Of a stretch of 64,000 nt of DNA, positions 18,112 to 28,291 are shown in pieces (the first letter of the stretch is position 1; each line of letters opens with the position of its first letter). The notes below the pieces were generated by a model. The model saw only the letters and a program-made list of their open reading frames with translations, had not been told where the DNA came from and ran no database searches. This stretch comes from Affinirhizobium lemnae. GTDB taxonomy: Bacteria > Pseudomonadota > Alphaproteobacteria > Rhizobiales > Rhizobiaceae. The stretch is from contig NZ_JALJQZ010000022.1 of the NCBI RefSeq assembly GCF_022968395.1, positions 1 through 64,000 on the forward strand. The letters are read 5' to 3'. Position numbers and translations under genes: made by a program.

Positions 18112-19419
18112 TTATTCAAGCAGCGGTGACCAGGCCGGATCGGATGCAAAGGAAGGCGTCTTGATCTGCTGTTCGTTGTAACCCGTCAGGTCGATGGAAT
18201 AGAGCTGCGGACCGCCCGCTCCCGCATTCTGGCGGAAGAACATCAATACGCGACCGTTCGGTGCCCAGGTGGGGCCTTCGTTATGGAAACCCGTCGTCAA
18301 AATGCGCTCGCCTGAACCATCCGGCTTCATGACGCCGATGGAGAACTTGCCGCCCGACTGCTTTGTGAAGGCAATCAGATCGCCGCGAGGAGACCAGACC
18401 GGCGTCGAATAGGCGCCATCGCCGAAGGAAATGCGCGTCTGGCCGGAACCATCGGCACCCATGACATAGAGCTGCTGACGACCACCGCGGTCGCTTTCAA
18501 ACACTATACGGCTACCATCGGGAGAGTAGGACGGAGACGTGTCGATCGCGGCCGTATTCGTCAAGCGCGTGGTCGTGCGAGACCGCAGATCCATTGTATA
18601 GATGTTGGAGTTTCCCTCCTGCTGAAGGCTCATGATGACCTTTTGGCCATCTGGAGAAAAACGGGGCGAGAAGGTCATGCCCGGGAAATTGCCCACCACT
18701 TCGCGCTGGCCTGTCTCAAGCTGAAGCAGATAGACGCGCGGCTGCTGTCCCTCGAAGGACATGTAGGTCACTTCCTGACGGTTAGGCGAGAAGCGCGGCG
18801 TCAGAACGATGTCCTTGCCATTGGTCAGGCTGCGGACATTGAAGCCGTCCTGGTCCATGATCGCCAGTTGGCGCACACGCGCATTCTTGGGACCGCTTTC
18901 CGACACGAACACGACGCGCGTGTCAAAATAGCCGTTCTCACCGGTAATCTGCTTGTAGATCGCATCGGCAATGATGTGAGCGACACGACGCCAGTTTTCC
19001 GGCTGCGTGAAGAACTGCTGGCCGGTCATCTGGGTACCGCCGAACGTATCCCACAGGCGGAATTCGGCACGAAGGCGGCCATCGCCTTCGCGGGTCACGC
19101 GACCCGTCACCAGAGCCTGCGCATTGATTGCCTTCCAGTCCTCGAAACGCGGCATCTTGCCCGGATCGGAGATCTTCTCAATGAATGCGGCCTTGTTGAC
19201 CGGTGCGAACAGACCCGAACGCTGCAGATCCGCCGCGATGACGCCGGAAATCTGCGCGCCAAGTTCGTTGCCGGAAATGAAGTCCGTAATGGCAATGGGC
19301 AGTGGCTCCACATTGCCGCGATTGATGTTGATTTCCACGCGCGCCTGGGCGGGCGCTGCAAACATCACGGCCATACCGGCAATAGCCAGCATAACGCGGA
19401 TGAGAGTTGGTTTCAGCAT
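18112..19419 (-). CDS. tolB: Tol-Pal system beta-propeller protein TolB
   Basis: 435 residues. TolB is periplasmic and cycles between Pal and TolA. The signal peptide is [26 protein letters not shown]. The N-terminal domain ([17 protein letters not shown], then [20 protein letters not shown]) precedes a six-bladed propeller marked by repeated FSPDG and WSPRGD motifs ([35 protein letters not shown]). The ATG at 19419, not the earlier in-frame start inside tolA, gives a proper signal peptide. It begins 14 bases behind tolA. Confidence 0.96.
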   Translation of the reverse strand: MLKPTLIRVMLAIAGMAVMFAAPAQARVEININRGNVEPLPIAITDFISGNELGAQISGVIAADLQRSGLFAPVNKAAFIEKISDPGKMPRFEDWKAINAQALVTGRVTREGDGRLRAEFRLWDTFGGTQMTGQQFFTQPENWRRVAHIIADAIYKQITGENGYFDTRVVFVSESGPKNARVRQLAIMDQDGFNVRSLTNGKDIVLTPRFSPNRQEVTYMSFEGQQPRVYLLQLETGQREVVGNFPGMTFSPRFSPDGQKVIMSLQQEGNSNIYTMDLRSRTTTRLTNTAAIDTSPSYSPDGSRIVFESDRGGRQQLYVMGADGSGQTRISFGDGAYSTPVWSPRGDLIAFTKQSGGKFSIGVMKPDGSGERILTTGFHNEGPTWAPNGRVLMFFRQNAGAGGPQLYSIDLTGYNEQQIKTPSFASDPAWSPLLE

Positions 19420-19433
19420 GATATTGGGGCCTT

Positions 19434-20570
19434 TCAAAGCAGTTCGCTCGGGTCGAAGTTCACAACGACTTCGCTCCACGCGTCGTATTTGTCGGCAGGA
19501 AGATTTTTGAATGGTGAAGAGCGCATGACGGCTCGAATTGCACTGCCTTCCAGCATGCGGCGGGCACTTTCGTTGCCGCCTGACGATGTGACTTCCGGTC
19601 TGCCAACAATGGCACCGGACGGATCAAGCTTCATGGTCACCGTAATGATCATGCCCTTGCCGCCATCAACACCGGCAATCACCGACCAGTTGTTCTGGAT
19701 CTGGCCTTTCAACGCATCCATCTCGCTCTGGCTGAGAGTCGAACCACCAGTGTTTTTCTTGCCGCCCAGCGAAGCCATCTGCTGCGAACGCTTCGCACCA
19801 CCGCCCGCAGCCTCCTGCTTGTTCAACAGGCTAGCAATATCCTCGGCGTTGAAATCGCTCTGCTTGGATGAGGATGACTTGGCGGTTTCCTGCTTCTTGT
19901 CAGCAACCTTCTTGTCGCTCGGCTTTTCGGCATGCGCCGTGTCCGTCTTCTTTTCCGGTGGCTTCTCGGCGGGCTTTGCCTCTTCCTGCTTCGGCGGTTC
20001 GGGGCGCGGACGCGCGGCAGGAACCGGGGCCGTGGTTGGCAGAGGCGTTTCTTCTACCTTCTGCGCCTGTGGTTCCGGCTTCGGAGCCTCGGGCTTCGGC
20101 GGTTCCGGCTTGGGTGTCGGCGGTGTGATTTCAGGCTTCGGGATCGGCAGCGCCGCCGTCTCTACCGGCTTCGGCGCGGTCTCTTCCTTCGCGATTTCCT
20201 TGACGTCGTTGTTTTCCGTTGTCGGGTTGGGCAGCGGCTTTTCGTTTTTCGGCGGAGCGGCCGCCGTTTCCGTCGTCGTCGGCTTCTTCACAGGCGTCGG
20301 CGGGTTCTTCAGGTCTACGTCGTTCTCGCCCGCATTCTCCGCGTTCTCGACAACGTTCTGCTTCTCGGTTTTCTTGGGCGAAGGCTTTTCGGTCATCGGC
20401 GCCTTCTTGTCACCCTGCTGGATCTGGGTGATGGATTCCACCGGAACGATATCGACAGGCAGGGCCTCGACCGGCGCAACCTCGAAAGAGGCAGGCGCAC
20501 TGATCGATACCAGCGCCCAGGCGAGTATGACTGTGTGTGCGACCAGCGATGTGCCGAGACTCGTCTTCAT
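19434..20570 (-). CDS. tolA: Tol-Pal system protein TolA
   Basis: 378 residues. One N-terminal membrane span (about 8-26, [17 protein letters not shown]) anchors a long periplasmic arm of Pro/Lys/Glu-rich low complexity (about 55-240, with repeated PKPE blocks), followed by a compact C-terminal domain ending in a TonB-like segment ([37 protein letters not shown]). It couples the TolQR proton motor to TolB and Pal. It starts 10 bases behind tolR with no strong Shine-Dalgarno, so translation is probably coupled. The arm is proline-rich rather than the Ala/Lys helix of Escherichia coli. Confidence 0.93.
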   Translation of the reverse strand: MKTSLGTSLVAHTVILAWALVSISAPASFEVAPVEALPVDIVPVESITQIQQGDKKAPMTEKPSPKKTEKQNVVENAENAGENDVDLKNPPTPVKKPTTTETAAAPPKNEKPLPNPTTENNDVKEIAKEETAPKPVETAALPIPKPEITPPTPKPEPPKPEAPKPEPQAQKVEETPLPTTAPVPAARPRPEPPKQEEAKPAEKPPEKKTDTAHAEKPSDKKVADKKQETAKSSSSKQSDFNAEDIASLLNKQEAAGGGAKRSQQMASLGGKKNTGGSTLSQSEMDALKGQIQNNWSVIAGVDGGKGMIITVTMKLDPSGAIVGRPEVTSSGGNESARRMLEGSAIRAVMRSSPFKNLPADKYDAWSEVVVNFDPSELL

Positions 20571-20580
20571 CGGCGCTGAA

Positions 20581-21039
20581 TCACTTCTGCTGTTCCTGCA
20601 GCGTCACAAGACCGATGTTCTTGAAACCGGCTGCAGAAATGCGGGCCATGACCTTCATCACACCACCATAGGCAGCGGCGGTATCGCCGCGCACATAGAT
20701 GCGCTCGTTATAGCCGGTCTTGGCAATGGCCTCGAGCTTGGGAACGACTTCATCGATGGAAATGGGCGTTTCCTGCAGGAAGATCTGCCCTTGCGGATTG
20801 ACCGAAACGGTGATCGGCTGCGTATCGGAATTCATCGCCTTTGCCTGGGTTTCCGGCAAATCGATCGGAACGCCCACCGTCATCATCGGTGCGGCAACCA
20901 TGAAGATGATGAGAAGAACGAGCATGACGTCGACCAGCGGCGTCACGTTGATTTCGCTGATTGCACCGCCGCGCCCGCGACGGCCACGCCCGCGACGACC
21001 ACCGCCCGATGCCTTCGATCCTCCAGCCGACATACCCAT
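20581..21039 (-). CDS. tolR: Tol-Pal proton channel subunit TolR
   Basis: 152 residues, ExbD/TolR family. A basic Arg/Gly-rich N terminus precedes one membrane span carrying Asp37 in NVTPLVDVMLVLLIIF, the proton-path residue. The periplasmic domain follows, with IYVRGDTAAAYGGVMKVMA. AAGGAG precedes the ATG at 21039; a second in-frame ATG two codons on is possible. It starts 28 bases behind tolQ and is followed closely by tolA, one operon. Confidence 0.96.
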   Translation of the reverse strand: MGMSAGGSKASGGGRRGRGRRGRGGAISEINVTPLVDVMLVLLIIFMVAAPMMTVGVPIDLPETQAKAMNSDTQPITVSVNPQGQIFLQETPISIDEVVPKLEAIAKTGYNERIYVRGDTAAAYGGVMKVMARISAAGFKNIGLVTLQEQQK

Positions 21040-21067
21040 GAAGCTACTCCTTCAGAAAACGAAACGC

Positions 21068-21787
21068 TTACTGCGCGGCCTGGCGCGGCTGCAGCTTCTC
21101 GTCGATCTGGCGTGATAGGATGGCGGAAAATTCATCGGCAAAACCTTCCATGCGGGAAGACAGTTTGCCTGCATCTGCCGTGAACTTGTTGTAGGCCATG
21201 ACCGCCGGGATAGCGGCAATAAGGCCGATGGCGGTTGCCAGAAGCGCTTCGGCGATGCCAGGTGCCACGACTGCAAGGTTGGTGGACTTCGATCCCGCAA
21301 TGGCCTGGAACGAGGTCATGATACCGACAACCGTACCGAACAGACCGATGAAGGGACCCGCGGAACCAATGGTTGCCAGCGATCCAAGCCGCGCCTCATA
21401 GTGCTCGTTTTCGCGTGCCATCGTTACATCCATGGCGCGATCGATACGCATCTGTAGGCCGATCGGAGAGCGTGCACCACGTTCAAAACTCTTTTTCCAC
21501 TCGCGCATGGCCGACACGAAAATGGCGGCAAGTCCGGTATTCTGCCGGTCCGACAGCGTGCGGTACAGCTCTTCAAGAGACTGGCCGGACCAGAAAACCT
21601 GTTCGAACTGGTCGAACTGGCGCTTGGCCTTCTTGAAATTCATATATTTGTCGATCACGATAGCCCAGGTCCAGACCGAGGCTCCCATGAGGCCGATCAT
21701 CACGAGCTTCACGATGAGCCCGGCTTGCATGAAAAGCGAAATGAGGCTTACCGAGTTTGCAGCAGCCGCTAGATCAGCGTGTTCCAT
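21068..21787 (-). CDS. tolQ: Tol-Pal proton channel subunit TolQ
   Basis: 239 residues, MotA/TolQ/ExbB family. Three spans: about 15-40, then IGSAGPFIGLFGTVVGIMTSF (about 140-160) and APGIAEALLATAIGLIAAIPAVMAYN (about 175-200). It forms the pentameric ring around TolR that turns proton flow into force for outer-membrane constriction. AGGG precedes the ATG at 21787. It heads the tolQRAB run; 212 bases separate it from ybgC, where a perfect CtrA box is found. Confidence 0.96.
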   Translation of the reverse strand: MEHADLAAAANSVSLISLFMQAGLIVKLVMIGLMGASVWTWAIVIDKYMNFKKAKRQFDQFEQVFWSGQSLEELYRTLSDRQNTGLAAIFVSAMREWKKSFERGARSPIGLQMRIDRAMDVTMARENEHYEARLGSLATIGSAGPFIGLFGTVVGIMTSFQAIAGSKSTNLAVVAPGIAEALLATAIGLIAAIPAVMAYNKFTADAGKLSSRMEGFADEFSAILSRQIDEKLQPRQAAQ

Positions 21788-21980
21788 AAATCCCTTACCC
21801 CTGAATCGAATCGCCCGGCACGTAGCAACGGGCCGGTTTGCAAGCGCTGTCCTGTGTGAGCGCGGTTGCGCAGAAAGGCCCGTCTACCTTAAGGTTTAAG
21901 GGCCTTCTCGCCTTCAAATTTGGTTAAACGAAGGCGTGCACCGCACAAAACTTATCCCGGTCAGTAAGACCTCATTATGG

Positions 21981-21996
21981 TTAAAGTTCTCTTAAA
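21981..21996 (-). promoter_or_regulatory. CtrA box upstream of tolQ
   Basis: The minus strand reads TTAA-GAGAACT-TTAACC, a full match to TTAA-N7-TTAACC. It sits directly behind the ybgC stop and 194 bases upstream of the tolQ ATG, so it could drive tolQRAB independently of ybgC. Confidence 0.55.
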
Positions 21997-21999
21997 ATT

Positions 22000-22464
22000 T
22001 TATGCATTGTGACCTTCATCAACCCCGTTGAACGAGCGTGCAAGCCCCTCCGGCAACCGACGCGGGCGCCCGAGCCGATTGATGATCGCGATGATGACTT
22101 TGGCTTGGATAAGCAATGTCTCACCCCTACGGATCTCCTGAGACAGAACCATCTTGGCCCCACCCGCCTTCTCGGTACGCGTCAGGATCGTCACAACATC
22201 GTCCATGCGCGCGGGCGATTTGAACTCGATTTCCATACGATGGACGACGAAGACGAGCCCCTCCTCGTCGAAGCCGATCAGCTTGCTCTGCTCGCAGCCG
22301 AGGCAGCGAAGATAGTCGGTTCGGCCGCGCTCCAGAAAATGCAGGTAGCGCGCATGATAGATCAGGCCTGAAAAATCGGTATCTTCGTAATAGACACGCT
22401 GCTGAAGCCGATGCTGACCCTCGATGATTTCACCGGCAAGCTTGTGCGTCTCAGGGCTGCTCAT
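22000..22464 (-). CDS. ybgC: Acyl-CoA thioesterase YbgC (Tol-Pal associated)
   Basis: 154 residues, hotdog fold. The catalytic region RVYYEDTDFSGLIYHARYLHFLERGRTD (written here in parts: YYEDTD, then IYHARYLHF) contains the conserved aspartates of the 4-hydroxybenzoyl-CoA thioesterase type. YbgC hydrolyses acyl-CoA or acyl-ACP thioesters and is regularly encoded beside tolQRAB, probably touching phospholipid synthesis. A weak AGGA precedes the ATG. It is upstream of tolQ on the same strand with a 212-base gap. Confidence 0.92.
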   Translation of the reverse strand: MSSPETHKLAGEIIEGQHRLQQRVYYEDTDFSGLIYHARYLHFLERGRTDYLRCLGCEQSKLIGFDEEGLVFVVHRMEIEFKSPARMDDVVTILTRTEKAGGAKMVLSQEIRRGETLLIQAKVIIAIINRLGRPRRLPEGLARSFNGVDEGHNA

Positions 22465-22548
22465 GGGGAAAAAGTCCTGCTGCTATGTTTCAACCCGAAG
22501 CCAATACAATGTTTGCGCAGATCTGCAACCGGCAGCAAGACCTCTCCC

Positions 22549-22785
22549 TCAGTGCTTCTTGTGAACCTCGGAGGCGCTTTTCAGAACCTGATCGCCATCC
22601 TTTTGCTTGATAAGAACGGCAGGCTTGTCGCTATCGGCCTTGCGCTTGATGGTCTTGCCCTTGATCTTGCGTTCGACGTCGCCCGTGAACGTCTGCTTCA
22701 CTTCGCCTTCAGCCGTTCCCTTTCCCCATTTCCAGGAAACCTCGTCGCCCTTCTTGATCTTCTCGCCGCTCGCTTTCGTGCTCAT
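22549..22785 (-). CDS. DUF2945 / HVA1-type Tudor-like small protein
   Basis: 78 residues, basic (many Lys). GDEVSWKWGKGTAEGEVKQTF and VERKIKGKTIKRKADSDKPAVLIKQKDG are the signature of the DUF2945 (hypervirulence-associated TUDOR) family. The function in bacteria is not established. AAGGAGAG precedes the ATG at 22785, which is preferred to an earlier in-frame start without such a site. It lies between ybgC and a NUDIX gene, all on the minus strand. Confidence 0.85.
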   Translation of the reverse strand: MSTKASGEKIKKGDEVSWKWGKGTAEGEVKQTFTGDVERKIKGKTIKRKADSDKPAVLIKQKDGDQVLKSASEVHKKH

Positions 22786-22848
22786 GGTGCTCTCCTTGAG
22801 GGTTTCTGCAACCGTCAATGATGCTCTCAAAGTCCCGTTCCGTGATGT

Positions 22849-23373
22849 TTACGCCTGCGATCTGCCTTTTTCATCGAGATTGCGATCATCCCAGACGAGA
22901 TGCTTCACAGTCTGCGGCAAATTCTCGATCTCGCTGGCAATAAAGTACGGCGGAATATCCAGTTCCGTCAGGGCCTGTGTCGTCGCAGGCACCCACTTGA
23001 ACTCCAATTCGTTATTGCCGTCCTTGATCCTATGCACGATTTCGCCCGAGGCAAAGGGGAAGCTTTCGGGAATATCCATGAGATAAAAGATGCCCAGTTC
23101 GTGGCAGTCCCGACTTTCGTAATGGAAGAAGTTCTCTACGATCCAGAGCAGCCGGTCGACCCGCACATGAACCTCAAGCTCCTCCATCATTTCGCGACGC
23201 AGGGTTTCATCGGATGTCTCGCCGATCTCCGCCCCACCGCCTGGAAAGGTCCAGAAAGGTTCGTGAACAGCGCGGTGAACCAGCACATGACCATTGCGAA
23301 AACCGAGACCAGCGACGCGCATCTGGAACGTACGCTTAGGCTTTGATTTGATACGAATGCGGGTACCCGGCAT
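22849..23373 (-). CDS. NUDIX hydrolase
   Basis: 174 residues. The Nudix box runs from Gly46 to about residue 68 (GGAEIGETSDETLRREMMEE), keeping G-x5-E-x7-RE-x2-EE; the last position is Glu instead of Gly (EELEV). It would cleave a nucleoside diphosphate linked to another group; the substrate is unknown. It starts only 5 bases behind ruvB and uses GAGGAAGAG inside the ruvB end as ribosome site, so it is probably co-transcribed with ruvB. Confidence 0.88.
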   Translation of the reverse strand: MPGTRIRIKSKPKRTFQMRVAGLGFRNGHVLVHRAVHEPFWTFPGGGAEIGETSDETLRREMMEELEVHVRVDRLLWIVENFFHYESRDCHELGIFYLMDIPESFPFASGEIVHRIKDGNNELEFKWVPATTQALTELDIPPYFIASEIENLPQTVKHLVWDDRNLDEKGRSQA

Positions 23374-23378
23374 GGCGT

Positions 23379-24422
23379 TTACTCTTCCTCGCTGAACAGG
23401 CGGAACTGCGCGGCCTCCAGATCCTTCGGCGGCTGAAGGCCGAGATGCTTCCAGGCGGTTGCGGTCAGCACCCGTCCGCGCGGCGTGCGCTGGATGAACC
23501 CCTGCTGGATCATGTAAGGCTCGATGATATCCTCGATCGCATCGCGTGGCTCGGACAAGCCCGCCGCGATGGTTTCGATGCCCACCGGCCCGCCGCCGAA
23601 ATTGACGGCGATCATGTTGAGATAGCGCTTGTCGAGCTGATCGAGCCCCGCATGGTCGACATGCAGCCGCGTCAAGGCCTCGTCGGCGATCTCCCGGGTC
23701 ACTGCCTCTGCACGCGCAACTTCGGCGAAATCACGCACACGCCGCAGCAGGCGACCGGCGATGCGCGGCGTGCCACGGGCGCGGCGGGCAATCTCGCGTG
23801 CGCCTTCTTCCGTCATGCCGAGGCCCAGAAGTCGCGCGCCACGCCGCACGATGCCTTCGAGTTCCTCCACCGTGTAGAAATTGAGGCGAACCGGAATACC
23901 GAACCGGTCGCGTAGCGGCGTTGTGAGCAATCCCAGGCGCGTGGTGGCGGCCACCAGCGTGAACTTCGCAAGGTCGATCTTGACCGAGCGCGCCGCAGGC
24001 CCCTCCCCGATGATCAGGTCCAACTGGAAATCTTCCATCGCCGGATAGAGAATTTCCTCGACCGCCGGATTGAGGCGGTGAATTTCGTCGATGAACAGAA
24101 CATCGCGCTCTTCCAGATTGGTCAGCAGCGCCGCCAGATCCCCCGCCTTTGCGATGACCGGTCCGGACGTCGATCGAAAATTGACGCCAAGCTCCTTCGC
24201 CATGATCTGCGCCAGCGTCGTCTTTCCCAGACCGGGCGGACCGACGAACAGCACGTGATCCAGCGCCTCACCGCGGTTCTTGGCAGCCTCGATGAAGATT
24301 TTCAGATTGGCACGCGCTTCCGCCTGACCGGTAAACTCGTCCAGCGACTGTGGCCGTAAAGCCGTATCGAAATCTTCACCCTTTTTGTCGGGCGAAAGGA
24401 GGCGGTTTTGTTCGCTCATCAC
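23379..24422 (-). CDS. ruvB: Holliday junction helicase motor RuvB
   Basis: 347 residues, usual length. RuvB hexamers drive branch migration on RuvA-bound Holliday junctions. Walker A GPPGLGKT is at 61-68, Walker B is [12 protein letters not shown], sensor 1 is VAATTRLG, and the winged-helix end has [18 protein letters not shown] and [10 protein letters not shown]. Last gene of the ruvC-ruvA-ruvB series, 85 bases behind ruvA. Confidence 0.98.
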   Translation of the reverse strand: MMSEQNRLLSPDKKGEDFDTALRPQSLDEFTGQAEARANLKIFIEAAKNRGEALDHVLFVGPPGLGKTTLAQIMAKELGVNFRSTSGPVIAKAGDLAALLTNLEERDVLFIDEIHRLNPAVEEILYPAMEDFQLDLIIGEGPAARSVKIDLAKFTLVAATTRLGLLTTPLRDRFGIPVRLNFYTVEELEGIVRRGARLLGLGMTEEGAREIARRARGTPRIAGRLLRRVRDFAEVARAEAVTREIADEALTRLHVDHAGLDQLDKRYLNMIAVNFGGGPVGIETIAAGLSEPRDAIEDIIEPYMIQQGFIQRTPRGRVLTATAWKHLGLQPPKDLEAAQFRLFSEEE

Positions 24423-24507
24423 TCATTCCAGACGCACACGTCACTCACGTTGCGCAATTAATTTCGAAGCTATCCAAACGGCAGGGCTTCTGCAATCACA
24501 GCCAGGA

Positions 24508-25125
24508 TCAGCGCGACAATTCCTTCAGGCCAAGCCGGATGAGCTTGGCACTATCTGCCCCCTCGCCTGCGGTCTTGAGCGCAGCGGCAACGGCATTGGC
24601 CGCCTGATCGCGCGAATAACCGAGATTCGTCAAGGCAGAGACCGCGTCACTGACCGGCGCGGAGGCAACTCCCTCGCCCAGTTCCTGCTTGAAGCCGATG
24701 GTCGCGCTGGCTTCCCCGGCAAAGGCCGGAGCCTTGTTTTTCAGCTCGGTGACAATGCGGATCGCGACCTTGGGCCCAACACCCGGCGCTCGCGAAACGG
24801 CAGCCTTGTCCTGAAGCGCTATGGCATTGGCAAGCTCTGAAGGCGTCAGCGTCGAAAGAAGGGCAAGGGCCACCTTCGACCCCACGCCCTGCACACTTTG
24901 AAGCAGATTGAACCACTGCCGCTCAAGCGCACTCAGAAAACCGAAAAGCTTCAGCTGGTCTTCGCGCACATAGGTTTCGATGAAAAGCACGATGGCTTCG
25001 CCAACCGATCCGATGCGCGATAATGTCCGCGAAGAGCAGAAGGCGATGTAGCATACCCCATGTACATCCACGACGACGTGATCCTCCCCGATCTCGTCGA
25101 TAGTACCCTTCAACTTACCGATCAT
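24508..25125 (-). CDS. ruvA: Holliday junction binding protein RuvA
   Basis: 205 residues from the ATG at 25125 ([15 protein letters not shown]), the usual N terminus. An OB fold ([12 protein letters not shown]), two helix-hairpin-helix motifs ([17 protein letters not shown] and [17 protein letters not shown]) and the C-terminal RuvB-contact domain ([17 protein letters not shown]) are all present. It binds four-way junctions and loads RuvB. A GTG three codons upstream is an alternative start. Confidence 0.97.
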   Translation of the reverse strand: MIGKLKGTIDEIGEDHVVVDVHGVCYIAFCSSRTLSRIGSVGEAIVLFIETYVREDQLKLFGFLSALERQWFNLLQSVQGVGSKVALALLSTLTPSELANAIALQDKAAVSRAPGVGPKVAIRIVTELKNKAPAFAGEASATIGFKQELGEGVASAPVSDAVSALTNLGYSRDQAANAVAAALKTAGEGADSAKLIRLGLKELSR

Positions 25126-25204
25126 GCATAACACCCGCCCGTTTCCGCCTGCGTATCAAACGCGGATACCAGAACAAGTCAAGAACAAATTGAACTCTGC
25201 CGGT

Positions 25205-25714
25205 TCAACCTGCGAGAGCCTGCCGCATTCTGTTTCCAGCGCGTTGGTGTGCATGGCAAATGGCGATGGCCAGTGCATCGGCGGCGTCATTGCCCTTGAA
25301 TTCCACCTTCGGCATCAGGATCTTCAGCATCATGTGGATCTGCTGCTTCTCACCGTGACCAACGCCGATCACCGACTTCTTAACCGCATTCGGCGCATAT
25401 TCGGCAACCGGCAACCCGGCTCTGGCCGGCACCAGCATCACCACGCCGCGGGCCTGCCCAAGCTTGAGGGTCGCGACGGCATCCTTGTTCACAAACGTCT
25501 GTTCGACTGCAGCCTCATCCGGGCGATAGGCATGAACGACTTCTGCCAATCCGTCGTGCAGTTGGCAAAGACGCGAAGCAAGATCCATGTCCCCGTCGGA
25601 GGTCACCGTGCCGGACGCCACGAACTTCAGGCTGTTGCCGATCGTGTCGATAACGCCCCAGCCGGTACGACGAAGCCCAGGGTCTATCCCGATGATACGA
25701 ATCACAGTTGTCAT
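25205..25714 (-). CDS. ruvC: Crossover junction endodeoxyribonuclease RuvC
   Basis: 169 residues. RuvC is the dimeric Mg-dependent nuclease that resolves Holliday junctions. The RNase-H-type fold opens with [17 protein letters not shown] (first catalytic Asp), continues with [11 protein letters not shown] and ends with [15 protein letters not shown] carrying the last acidic residues. AGGA precedes the ATG at 25714; an upstream extension has no ribosome site. It shares its upstream region, including a CtrA box, with the divergent membrane protein gene. Confidence 0.97.
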   Translation of the reverse strand: MTTVIRIIGIDPGLRRTGWGVIDTIGNSLKFVASGTVTSDGDMDLASRLCQLHDGLAEVVHAYRPDEAAVEQTFVNKDAVATLKLGQARGVVMLVPARAGLPVAEYAPNAVKKSVIGVGHGEKQQIHMMLKILMPKVEFKGNDAADALAIAICHAHQRAGNRMRQALAG

Positions 25715-25790
25715 GCCACAAATCCTAACCCCAGTTGCCAGTGAACGGCTAGCAAAAACGCGAACAAAAACGAAACAAACGCGATAAGCG

Positions 25791-25806
25791 TTAACCGCCA
25801 ATTAAC
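25791..25806. promoter_or_regulatory. CtrA box between ruvC and the coiled-coil membrane gene
   Basis: TTAA-CCGCCAA-TTAAC matches the CtrA consensus fully. It is also the heart of a perfect 8-bp dyad (AGCGTTAA / TTAACGCT). It lies 77 bases upstream of ruvC (minus) and 96 upstream of the gene at 25902 (plus), so either may be controlled. Confidence 0.6.
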
Positions 25807-25901
25807 GCTGAAACGAGGAAGCCGTGGGGCCAGCAGCTTGAGAGCCAACTTTTGCCGACGAATCGCATTAGTGGATCATCAACCAAGCATGGAGGTCCAT
25901 C

Positions 25902-27182
25902 ATGACGATGTTCGCCCGCTTGAAGCATCAGCCGCTCGAGCCAATTCAATGGCTTGTTGCGCTGAACATTGCCATCGCGTCGGGTCTCGCTGTCAAGGCA
26001 AGCGCTCTTTCGCCGGTGATGACAGGCTTCAGCATTCTTGCCGCAGTGTCCGCGGCGCTGGCATTCTATCTGCTGCGCATTCGAATTGCGTCAGCCGCAC
26101 CGACACAGGCTTCGACGCAGAGACCGGAAACGGCTCCGGCAACCCAGTCCGTGGCTGCAAATAGCATTGGCCTGCCCAAGGACAATCCGATGAACGAGAT
26201 CGCGGGGCTGCCGACATCGATCAAGCCCGCCGCATTCTCGCAGCAGGAGAGTGCTGAGAAGATATCGCTTCGTCGCCTTGAAGAGGCCCTGCGGCGACTG
26301 GCCAATGGAGAAACATCAATTCTCCTGCATGAAGAGTTTCCCGAAGGCATGGATGGGCTGCGGTTCCAGTTCAATCGGCTGGCTTCAACGCTTCAGATAA
26401 ACCTTCTGCCGACGGGGCGTGCTGCGGCCCTGCTGCGCGACAATGCCTACCGCGCGCAAAGCACCATCGCCCTCGTCTCGGCGCGCATGGAAAAGATGCT
26501 GACGGGCAGCAAGGCGCTGGCCGAGGCGACCGTCCATCTCGGCACCAACCTCAAAGACGCCCATGCGGAGGCGGAACGCCTGAGCCGCAGGAATGTCGAT
26601 GCCCTGGCACGCACCAGCCGAATAGAGGCGCTGAGGACAGACCTTGCTGAGCAGCACGCCGCTTCACTTTCCGCCGGTCAACACTTGCATGAGCTTTCGC
26701 GCCGCATGTCGGATCTTGCAATCCGCGCAGAACAATTCGCCAGTAATCCCGAACGGCATGGCGCAGCCTTCCGCAGAAGCCATGCGAGCGATTGCGTCGC
26801 CTTCGCCCGCGATTATCTCCAGGCTTGCCATGAACTTTCGAGGTCTCTGGAAGGCTCAATCCAAAACCTGCGCCAGCTCAAGCACGAGCAGCACGCTCTG
26901 GCGGAAGCGCTTGAGGAACAGTCGCACTGCGCCAGCAAACTGTGCACGACACTGGATCAGGAAAGCCATCGGATTGCCCTTAGCCAGACGGTCGCTCGCG
27001 AAATCGCGTCGGTCACCTCCCGTCTGTCCCCGATGGCGGAGGATGCCGAGGCGCAACTCATGAAGATCATGAGCCAGACGACGACGATCGAGACCCGTCT
27101 CTCCATGTTCAAAACGCAGCCGACGGAGAAAACGACCACCCTCAAGCCGACGAAGGCGCCGCATCTGCGCTGCGTGACCTGA
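25902..27182 (+). CDS. Membrane-anchored coiled-coil protein, MCP-like
   Basis: 426 residues. Two close membrane spans (about 18-36 and 42-60) are followed by an Ala/Pro/Thr-rich linker (65-90) and a long helical region (from about 118) with heptad patterns and many Ala, Gln, Arg and Glu, resembling the cytoplasmic rod of a chemoreceptor. I do not see the conserved hairpin tip of a true methyl-accepting protein, nor a HAMP or sensor domain, so a signalling role through CheA is doubtful. GGAGG precedes the ATG. A perfect CtrA box upstream suggests cell-cycle-timed expression. It could be a structural or polarity factor. Confidence 0.75.
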   Translation: MTMFARLKHQPLEPIQWLVALNIAIASGLAVKASALSPVMTGFSILAAVSAALAFYLLRIRIASAAPTQASTQRPETAPATQSVAANSIGLPKDNPMNEIAGLPTSIKPAAFSQQESAEKISLRRLEEALRRLANGETSILLHEEFPEGMDGLRFQFNRLASTLQINLLPTGRAAALLRDNAYRAQSTIALVSARMEKMLTGSKALAEATVHLGTNLKDAHAEAERLSRRNVDALARTSRIEALRTDLAEQHAASLSAGQHLHELSRRMSDLAIRAEQFASNPERHGAAFRRSHASDCVAFARDYLQACHELSRSLEGSIQNLRQLKHEQHALAEALEEQSHCASKLCTTLDQESHRIALSQTVAREIASVTSRLSPMAEDAEAQLMKIMSQTTTIETRLSMFKTQPTEKTTTLKPTKAPHLRCVT

Positions 27183-27277
27183 ACTTGATAAACCGGACCA
27201 GGAATTAATCAGGCCCCCTTACGATTTCCGATCAAACTCCTTAAATGAGATGGAACGGAATTTGTTATAGGTGGGCC

Positions 27278-28276
27278 ATGATACCCTTTTCCATCCTTGA
27301 TCTTTCGCCCGTGGCGGAAGGCCAGACTGTGTATCATGCACTGGATCAGTCGCGCAGGCTTGCTCAGAAGGCGGAGGAACTGGGCTTCAATCGCATCTGG
27401 CTGGCAGAGCATCACGGCATGCCTGGCATCGCCAGTGCAGCAACCGCGGTGGTGATCGGCCATGTGGGCGCAGCAACCAAGCGCATCCGCATCGGCTCTG
27501 GCGGCATAATGCTGCCCAACCATTCGCCATTGGTCGTGGCAGAACAGTTCGGCACGTTGGAAGCTCTTTTTCCCGGTCGCGTCGATCTGGGTCTCGGCCG
27601 TGCGCCCGGCACCGATATGAGAACGGCGCGTGCACTGCGCCGGAACCTGGATGCGGGCGCTGAAAATTTCCCGCACGATATTGTGGAACTCCAGCATCTG
27701 CTGGGAGAGGCCCGCGAGGATCAGGCGATCCTGGCGGTTCCGGGGCTGGAAGCGAATGTTCCGATATGGCTTCTCGGCTCCAGTCTCTACAGTGCACATC
27801 TGGCGGCTGCACTGGGCCTGCCCTACGCCTTCGCCTCGCATTTTGCACCCGACATGCTGATGGATGCAATTGCCATCTACCGAGAACGGTTCCAGCCGTC
27901 ACAGACCTTGCAGAAGCCTTACGTCATGGTGGGCGTCATGGGCGTTGCGGCAGAAACCGATCAGGAAGCAGAGCGAATGTTCACCTCCGCGCAGCAGCAG
28001 TTCGTGAACCTGCGCCGGAATGTGCGCACCAAATTCCCGCGCCCGGTCGCGAGCATGGAGGGCATCTGGTCGGAAGCAGAGCGCTATGGCGTGGAGCACA
28101 CGCTTCGCTTTGCCGCCGTCGGTTCGCGCGAAACGGTTCATCAGAAGCTGGAAGGCTTCCTGGCTGAGACCAGCGCCGACGAATTGATCATCTCGATGCC
28201 GATCCATGATTTCGAAGCAAGGCTGCGCTCGGCGGAAATCTTCGCCAGCCTGCCCATGATGCAGGCCACACATTGA
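27278..28276 (+). CDS. Luciferase-like (LLM) flavin monooxygenase
   Basis: 332 residues, the MsnO8-type branch of bacterial luciferase-like enzymes: [15 protein letters not shown] at the start, [44 protein letters not shown] and [15 protein letters not shown] are signature segments. Such enzymes use FMNH2 and oxygen on unknown small substrates. The ATG at 27278 is preceded by AGGTGGG; an earlier in-frame ATG lacks one. It converges on the hypothetical gene at 28292. Confidence 0.9.
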   Translation: MIPFSILDLSPVAEGQTVYHALDQSRRLAQKAEELGFNRIWLAEHHGMPGIASAATAVVIGHVGAATKRIRIGSGGIMLPNHSPLVVAEQFGTLEALFPGRVDLGLGRAPGTDMRTARALRRNLDAGAENFPHDIVELQHLLGEAREDQAILAVPGLEANVPIWLLGSSLYSAHLAAALGLPYAFASHFAPDMLMDAIAIYRERFQPSQTLQKPYVMVGVMGVAAETDQEAERMFTSAQQQFVNLRRNVRTKFPRPVASMEGIWSEAERYGVEHTLRFAAVGSRETVHQKLEGFLAETSADELIISMPIHDFEARLRSAEIFASLPMMQATH

Positions 28277-28291
28277 TAGAAGGCCTCTGTC

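Noticed and set aside
18643..21183. 846-codon plus-strand open frame across tolB, tolA and tolR
   Set aside because: It is antisense to four clearly recognisable Tol genes and has the low-complexity look of a shadow frame in GC-rich DNA; no start site or domain supports it.
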